Origin: DASZZV01 sp035544835
GTDB lineage: Bacteria; Acidobacteriota; Thermoanaerobaculia; Gp7-AA8
Direction of reading: 5' to 3'
Length of the DNA stretch: 21,145 nucleotides
NCBI GenBank assembly: GCA_035544835.1
Contig: DASZZV010000051.1
Span: 1 to 21,145 of the forward strand
Shown: piece after piece, positions 16,880-21,145 of the stretch
Layout: each line of letters starts with the position of its first letter
How positions within the stretch are numbered: the stretch's first letter is position 1
Made by a program: the position numbers and the translations under genes
Notes under the pieces: generated by a model
Told to the model about the DNA's origin: nothing
The model's input: the letters and a program-made list of their open reading frames with translations, nothing else
The model's database searches: none

Positions 16880-18829
16880 CTAGCGCCATACAGGGCCCTT
16901 AGACAAAGAGAACACGCAGACATTCTGATCCCTATGGATCAGGTGAATACTTTGGTTGTTCAGCAGCTTCAGAGACTCGGCGACTGGTAGGCGATTACCT
17001 GCGTAAATGTAGTCACATCCGCCTTTGACGAGCGTCGTTCCCAAATCTATTGAATCCCGGGCGTCCCATATCTCAGTAGCTATCGAGTTGATTGCTCTGA
17101 TTCGGTCGGCTGGAAGCGCCCATCCGTAGAGAATCCCTGGAAGGGTCGTGGACCTGTCTGTAAGGGCTGTGATCCAGTAGCCGCCGTCGGCACCTCTCCG
17201 AGCGCTGCCGAGCCACGGCACGGTAGCGATTGCAAATCGCGCAGTCGGTAACGTGTTCTTTTGTATCCAGTTCATCGTCCGGAGATCCGCCTCATCGGCG
17301 AGAACCGCAGAGGGGTTCACGATGACGCGAAGATTCCACCACCCACCTACGGCGCAAGCAAGAATCACCCCATAGATCAGCGGCTTCCTCCGCTTCTCTG
17401 AAAAGGATGACACCAGCCACGTGACCACGACACTCGCTGCGATACACGCAGGGATGTAGAGCGTCGAGACTGCGGAATCCATCGAAACGATCCGCGTAAG
17501 ACTCCAGCCCGTCCCGTGCGCCAGCAGCAACGAGACGGCCACGGCACACCAGGTACCGAGCATCAGGAGTGTGCTTCCTAACGCTCGCGGGGCGCCCTCC
17601 CCCTTCGCTCTCCTTCTCTCCAGAGCGACAATTGAAGCGATCCAGAATCCGAGGAAAACAGCAAAGAACCCGTACGAGACCCGATGCACGGCTAGCATTC
17701 CGGCCAGGCCGGCCGAGGCGAGCGAGAACAACAGAAGATTTCGAGGGGCCCAGAGGATTTCCGGAGTTACAGATCTCTGCACGCCATCCTCCGGCAGATG
17801 GGATACCGAGATCGACGTTCGAATCTGCTCGTTGCTCAAGAATCTCGCTAAAGCGGGCATGAGAAGCACGCCGGTCAGTAAAGTCACGAAGGCAGCCCGC
17901 CGGCTGGCCCGGAAAATATCCGATCCCGTCAAACTGAGGAATGCGATCGCCAGGGTCCCTGCGAAGAAGGCAGTTCGAATATCAATGAGCACGATTCCGG
18001 CAGCCAGGATGATGCAGGTGATAGCAGAGGGCCTCGACCCTGATCGGACATGATCGCGAAAAGCAAGACCGAAGCACGGGACAATGAGCAGAGCAGTCAT
18101 CTGCGGATAACGACCCCAGGAAACGAAGTACGCCGGGAAGAGGGATAGGAGGCCGGCGAAGGCTGCCGCCAGGAGGGCCGTAAGTCGGCGGCGAGCGAGA
18201 ACACAGGTCATTGCGTAGATGGGGAAGACAACGGCGGCGCTTAGGACTTGTCCGAAAACCAGCATTATCCGCAAAAGAGAGAACGGCTCTGTTCGACCGG
18301 TCAGCAAACCTAGAAACGATACAAGGGAGTGAAATCCGGTGTGATATCCCAGCGGAACGTTTTCCAGAAAGCGGCCCATGGAGTTTGGAACGCGTCCCCC
18401 CTCGATCATCAATCGCACGATCTCGAAGTGGTGAATGGAATCAACCCATGGAGGAAAAGCGATTCCCCAGATTTGCTCCACGCGTGAGGCAACCGTGAGA
18501 GCAGCAACGGCTAGAAAACCCAAAGTCACTCTATCTGGTCGTCGTCTGGTCAGGCGAAGAGTACGAAATGTCAGAAAACAAGCCAGGAAAAGAATGAGAG
18601 CGAAGAGCGCTCTGACGCCACCGGCCGACCAACGCAGCCCGAGGGCCGAGGTCAACATCATCAGAAGAGGGATCGACGCGAGGCTGAGACTCAGGTCAAA
18701 GGCAAATCGAACGATCGGATCGCTCATGATTCGGAACCCGAGAGCAAGCCGCAGGAGGAATCCCGGGCACCAGAGAAGAAGGCCGCCGAGAATCACGGTG
18801 AGAATGTCTATCTCGATCGGGGCCTGCAC
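16880..18829 (-). CDS. Large GT-C-like polytopic membrane protein
   Basis: 649 residues with roughly a dozen hydrophobic helices and a soluble C-terminal part of about 130 residues. The first long outer loop has PPWVDSIHHFEI (Asp130, His133, His134), followed by PLGYHTGFHSL (159-169). This acidic/histidine loop after the early helices is how GT-C glycosyltransferases place their catalytic residue, so a lipid-linked sugar transferase is the best guess. No specific family is certain. The C-terminal part has WIQKNTLPTARFAI and WITALTDRSTT, a pattern common in such envelope proteins. The start is GTG at 18829 with only a poor ribosome site; it is 32 bp downstream of the Ig-repeat gene on the same strand, so the two are probably co-transcribed. 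Confidence 0.7.
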   Translation of the reverse strand: MQAPIEIDILTVILGGLLLWCPGFLLRLALGFRIMSDPIVRFAFDLSLSLASIPLLMMLTSALGLRWSAGGVRALFALILFLACFLTFRTLRLTRRRPDRVTLGFLAVAALTVASRVEQIWGIAFPPWVDSIHHFEIVRLMIEGGRVPNSMGRFLENVPLGYHTGFHSLVSFLGLLTGRTEPFSLLRIMLVFGQVLSAAVVFPIYAMTCVLARRRLTALLAAAFAGLLSLFPAYFVSWGRYPQMTALLIVPCFGLAFRDHVRSGSRPSAITCIILAAGIVLIDIRTAFFAGTLAIAFLSLTGSDIFRASRRAAFVTLLTGVLLMPALARFLSNEQIRTSISVSHLPEDGVQRSVTPEILWAPRNLLLFSLASAGLAGMLAVHRVSYGFFAVFLGFWIASIVALERRRAKGEGAPRALGSTLLMLGTWCAVAVSLLLAHGTGWSLTRIVSMDSAVSTLYIPACIAASVVVTWLVSSFSEKRRKPLIYGVILACAVGGWWNLRVIVNPSAVLADEADLRTMNWIQKNTLPTARFAIATVPWLGSARRGADGGYWITALTDRSTTLPGILYGWALPADRIRAINSIATEIWDARDSIDLGTTLVKGGCDYIYAGNRLPVAESLKLLNNQSIHLIHRDQNVCVFSLSKGPVWR

Positions 18830-18861
18830 CCTGAAGTCTTCGTCCGTTCAAGGGACCTTGG

Positions 18862-19827
18862 CTAAAACGCCGAGGTGTCGAAAGTGGAAGGCGTAGCGCC
18901 GCTGGGCTTGTTGTAGGTTCGAACGATGCCCGTTGTGGTATCGCGAACGCTGATCGAAAGCTCAACGTCAGTCAGAGACGACCAAAATACCCACCACTTT
19001 CCGTTCACCGGCCGACCGTCCAGTACCTTGATAAACACCGCGGGATCACTCGTATTGCCCGTCAGATTCGGTAGGGCGTAGTAACCGAAAATGTTGCTTG
19101 AAAACATTACAAACCCAGTATCTGTCTTATCCGTTCGTTGGTCCCGAGCTGTCAGGCTGACTTGAAATCGACCGCCCTGAGTGCAGAACTGGGAAGAGGA
19201 AGTCACGCACAAAGAGTTACCGACCGAGACTACTAGCGACGACTCTGTCGATCCCGATGACGAGGCTGCCGTAAGTTTGTAGGTGGTTGTCGCCGCCGGA
19301 AAAACAAGGACCGAGCCTGTCAGGGGTTGGGATCCCAATCCAGGTTCGATCGAGACCGCATTTGCATTCGTCGTGGACCAGCTGAGGGTAACTGGCGTCG
19401 CCGGCGAGTTCACAACATTCGGTGTGGCCGTAAAAAGAGAAATGACAGGTTTCGAACCAGGGTATGCCGATGTCACAGACACAGTTACGGAATTGCTCGT
19501 GGATCCTGCCGAATTCGCCCCGGTGATTCTGTATTCCGTGGTGGCGGTGGGGTAAACGACGAGTGATCCTTCTATAGGTTCGCTGCCGAATCCAGGCTCA
19601 AGAGTGACCGAAGTCGCGTTGTCAACCTTCCACGTCAGCGTCGAACTACCTCCGGGGGCAATCTGCAGCGGGAAAGCGGATAGGGTCACTGTCGGAGGTT
19701 GGAATACGGGCGGTGCGTACGAGGGATTAAGTCGGCCGGACGTCAAATGAGGGGAGCCAACTGCATACGCCATCGCAGCCACGCCGCTGAAGGCGAGAGC
19801 CACGGACAGCTTGGATTTAAGCTTCAT
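18862..19827 (-). CDS. Secreted protein with two Ig-like repeats and a conserved C-terminal module
   Basis: 321 residues. A Sec signal peptide occupies residues 1-22. Two bacterial Ig-like repeats follow at about 45-118 and 127-202; both contain the pattern LTW or LSW, then EPGxGS, then a P-x-x-TTxY strand. The C-terminal module (207-321) begins with a likely disulfide pair (Cys207, Cys215), then GGRFQVSL, FIKVLDGRPVNGKWWVFW, LTDVELSISVRDTTTG and a final FDTSAF. I have seen this last module on many secreted proteins of Acidobacteriota and some Proteobacteria (from memory); its role is unknown. The protein is likely extracellular or surface-bound. The ATG at 19827 has GGGA 6-9 nt upstream. It is first of a two-gene run with the GT-C-like protein, which could glycosylate it or help display it (inference). 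Confidence 0.8.
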   Translation of the reverse strand: MKLKSKLSVALAFSGVAAMAYAVGSPHLTSGRLNPSYAPPVFQPPTVTLSAFPLQIAPGGSSTLTWKVDNATSVTLEPGFGSEPIEGSLVVYPTATTEYRITGANSAGSTSNSVTVSVTSAYPGSKPVISLFTATPNVVNSPATPVTLSWSTTNANAVSIEPGLGSQPLTGSVLVFPAATTTYKLTAASSSGSTESSLVVSVGNSLCVTSSSQFCTQGGRFQVSLTARDQRTDKTDTGFVMFSSNIFGYYALPNLTGNTSDPAVFIKVLDGRPVNGKWWVFWSSLTDVELSISVRDTTTGIVRTYNKPSGATPSTFDTSAF

Positions 19828-20181
19828 TGTGGTCCCGCCTGGTTGGCAACTCAGTAGCTTACCACAGTTGTGCTGATAGGGAAATTTGGGAACCGGCCGG
19901 GTAGATCAGAACCCCGTAGGCTTTTCGATTGCCCGAAAACCGTGGAACTCGGTGCCATCGCGACTGACTACGCTCCAAAGACGGCGCGAGCAGAAGAGCG
20001 AACCCCCAGCGCCTCAATATGAGGGATTGGAGGTCCTCCTCTATTCGTTCCGTAGCGCGAAGGTACGTGTTTTCAAACTCTTCTTCAAATGAAGCATACC
20101 GTCGGCCTTGGATACCCCCAATTAAACCCCTAGATACCCCCTGATTCCATTGTATCTCTTGGAACGTCCCTGGATGCAGAG
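19828..20181. other. Intergenic region without a recognised gene
   Basis: 354 bp between the Ig-repeat gene and the tmRNA terminator. A 68-codon open frame on the plus strand (19886-20092) lacks a ribosome site and matches nothing I know. The stretch at about 20100-20160 has ATACCCCC written twice (TTGGATACCCCCAATTAAACCCC, with a second TAGATACCCCC). The promoter of the Ig-repeat gene should lie at the left end of this region, but I see no strong boxes. Confidence 0.6.
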
Positions 20182-20226
20182 AAGGCCGAAACCCTTTATT
20201 TTATTGAGGATTTCGGCCTTTCTTTC
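20182..20226 (-). terminator. Hairpin terminator downstream of tmRNA
   Basis: AAGGCCGAAA (20182-20191) pairs perfectly with TTTCGGCCTT (20211-20220) around a 19-nt AT-rich loop. On the minus strand it lies about 25 nt past the tmRNA 3' end. The tract after it there is TCTCTGC, so it is only moderately U-rich. On the plus strand TCTTTC follows, so the hairpin may work in both directions. Confidence 0.6.
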
Positions 20227-20245
20227 ACATCCTGAAACATCAATT

Positions 20246-20595
20246 TGGTGGAGGCGGCGGGAGTTGAACCCGCGTCCGAAAACCGTGGTAGCCGAGTCAC
20301 TACATGCTTAGCTTTTGCTTTGGTCTCGTCCTCTGCCTGCCGCAAAAGCTGGAACGGCCGAGGACCAGCCCCTGAGTTTTCGTCAGAGCCGTCGAGACAC
20401 CCGGCTCCACTTAGCTCACTTCATGGCGCTCGTTCAGCCGGCGTGAGCATCCGTGCTGGCGAGCGTAGCAGGGTATTAAGCTGCTAGTGCGAGATTAGTA
20501 TTCGCAGTTATGTTTTTGGATCGGTTTTACGAGCAAACCCAGCTCGGCATGCGACCACAGCCCCTACATGTCCCCGTCGAAGCCGGTGCGCCCCC
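20246..20595 (-). ncRNA. ssrA: Transfer-messenger RNA (tmRNA)
   Basis: Rescues stalled ribosomes by acting as alanyl-tRNA and then as a short mRNA. On the minus strand the 5' end GGGGGCG (20595-20589) pairs with CGCCTCC next to the 3' end, making a 7-bp acceptor stem with one G-U pair. It is followed by the conserved CTTCGACGGGGAC. The 3' end has the T-arm GGGTTCAACTCCC and an encoded CCA (20248-20246). The length is about 350 nt. The tag reading frame is at 20505-20476. It is divergent from nadC, with 77 bp between the tmRNA 5' end and the nadC ATG. Confidence 0.96.
20476..20505 (-). other. tmRNA proteolysis-tag reading frame (ANTNLALAA)
   Basis: Reads GCG AAT ACT AAT CTC GCA CTA GCA GCT TAA within tmRNA, giving ANTNLALAA after the charged alanine. 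The end ALAA is the protease-recognition signal seen in nearly all tags (ClpXP). The encoded part is nine residues, one fewer than in E. coli, and lacks the acidic DE of that tag. Confidence 0.88.
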
Positions 20596-20672
20596 AAATT
20601 TGCAAAGAACAACATCTGATAGAACACCACAGCGCGCAAAACATTTCGCCAGGCGTCAGCGGGAGGTAACTC

Positions 20673-21145
20673 ATGAGTCTCGACCCCAGAGAGATCGAGG
20701 GCATTATCGTCAGGGCATTGGATGAAGACCTCCCGGACATCACCTCGGAATCAATCTTCAGCCCTGACGATCGCGGCAGCGCTTTTTTTCTCATGCGGGC
20801 CGACGGAATCCTTTGCGGCCTCCCCTTCGCCGAAGCGGTCTTTCGAGAGCTCGATGACACGGCGGCGTTCCGGGCCCTTCGCAAAGAGGGGGACTCGGTG
20901 CGGCGTGACGAGGTCGTCGCCGAAGTCGATGCTTCTGTGCTGGCCCTGCTGTCGGGCGAAAGGACGGCCCTCAATCTGATGCAGCGAGCCTCGGGAATCG
21001 CGACCTTGACGCGGCGCTACGTCGAGGAAGTCAAGGGGACCAAGGCGAAGATCTACGACACCCGCAAGACCGCACCCGGACTGCGCGCCCTCGACAAGTA
21101 CGCCGTGAAGACCGGCGGTGGCGAGAACCATCGTGTCGGGCTTTA
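20673..21145 (+). CDS. nadC: Nicotinate-nucleotide pyrophosphorylase (quinolinate phosphoribosyltransferase), 3' end outside window
   Basis: Converts quinolinate and PRPP to nicotinate mononucleotide in de novo NAD synthesis. Only the first 157 residues are present; the frame runs open off the right edge (the family is about 280-290 residues). Diagnostic segments are SGERTALNLMQRASGIATLT (94-113), YDTRKTAPGLRAL (128-140) and KYAVKTGGGENHRVGL (142-157), which carry the arginine and lysine residues that bind quinolinate and PRPP. The ATG at 20673 follows GGGAGG (20661-20666) by 6 nt. It is divergent from ssrA; no other nad genes are in view. Confidence 0.95.
   Translation, partial: MSLDPREIEGIIVRALDEDLPDITSESIFSPDDRGSAFFLMRADGILCGLPFAEAVFRELDDTAAFRALRKEGDSVRRDEVVAEVDASVLALLSGERTALNLMQRASGIATLTRRYVEEVKGTKAKIYDTRKTAPGLRALDKYAVKTGGGENHRVGL

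Noticed and set aside
19886..20092. 68-codon plus-strand frame between the Ig-repeat gene and tmRNA
   Set aside because: No ribosome site, no recognisable domain, and a composition like non-coding sequence.
20245..20725. Short open frames across the tmRNA
   Set aside because: They lie in or over a structured RNA gene on the opposite strand and are explained by it.

Overview
This window looks like chromosomal DNA of a moderately high-GC, Gram-negative-type bacterium, most likely an Acidobacteriota relative. The taxon is an inference from three things: extracellular protein types I associate with that group (the Ig-repeat protein with a conserved C-terminal module, and a small secreted beta-type protein), intergenic spaces filled with modular inverted repeats, and a Tat-exported sulfite oxidase. 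No rRNA or other firm taxonomic marker is present. There is no sign of phage, integrase, transposase, CRISPR or plasmid genes.

Layout. 1-520: an inverted-repeat element, then a good sigma70-like promoter overlapped by a palindrome, then a long leader. 521-1963 (+): a 6-phosphogluconate dehydrogenase (gnd copy 1) with a clear terminator. 2045-2420: a composite inverted repeat. 2464-4836 (+): a YfhO-family membrane protein, convergent with a small secreted protein (4849-5571, -). 5725-9302 (-): a pentose-phosphate block read as VTT/TVP38-type membrane protein, transaldolase, second 6-phosphogluconate dehydrogenase, with another inverted repeat between the last two. 9398-9704: two more inverted repeats. 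9716-10576 (-): a ferredoxin plus metallo-beta-lactamase-fold fusion, divergent from a 98-residue unknown protein (10863-11159, +) whose leader carries four 11-13 nt tandem repeats. 11185-12477 (-): a SAM methyltransferase, divergent from a second YfhO-family protein (12761-15124, +). 15266-16683 (-): a sulfite oxidase-type molybdoenzyme overlapping a small cytochrome c. 16880-19827 (-): a secreted Ig-repeat protein followed by a large GT-C-like membrane protein. 20246-20595 (-): tmRNA (ssrA). 20673-end (+): the start of nadC.

How the genes relate. Two functional themes recur. The first is the pentose phosphate pathway: two 6-phosphogluconate dehydrogenases that differ at the usual NADP-recognition arginine, plus transaldolase. 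The second is envelope work: two YfhO paralogues and a GT-C-like protein, which could all handle lipid-linked sugars, two secreted proteins, a VTT membrane protein and a methyltransferase. The sulfite oxidase/cytochrome pair is a self-contained periplasmic electron-transfer unit.

I did not find a clear-cut new defence or mobile system. The points most worth a second look are the cofactor-site difference between the two gnd copies, the repeat-led small gene beside the ferredoxin-MBL fusion, the YfhO pair, and the palindrome on the gnd promoter.
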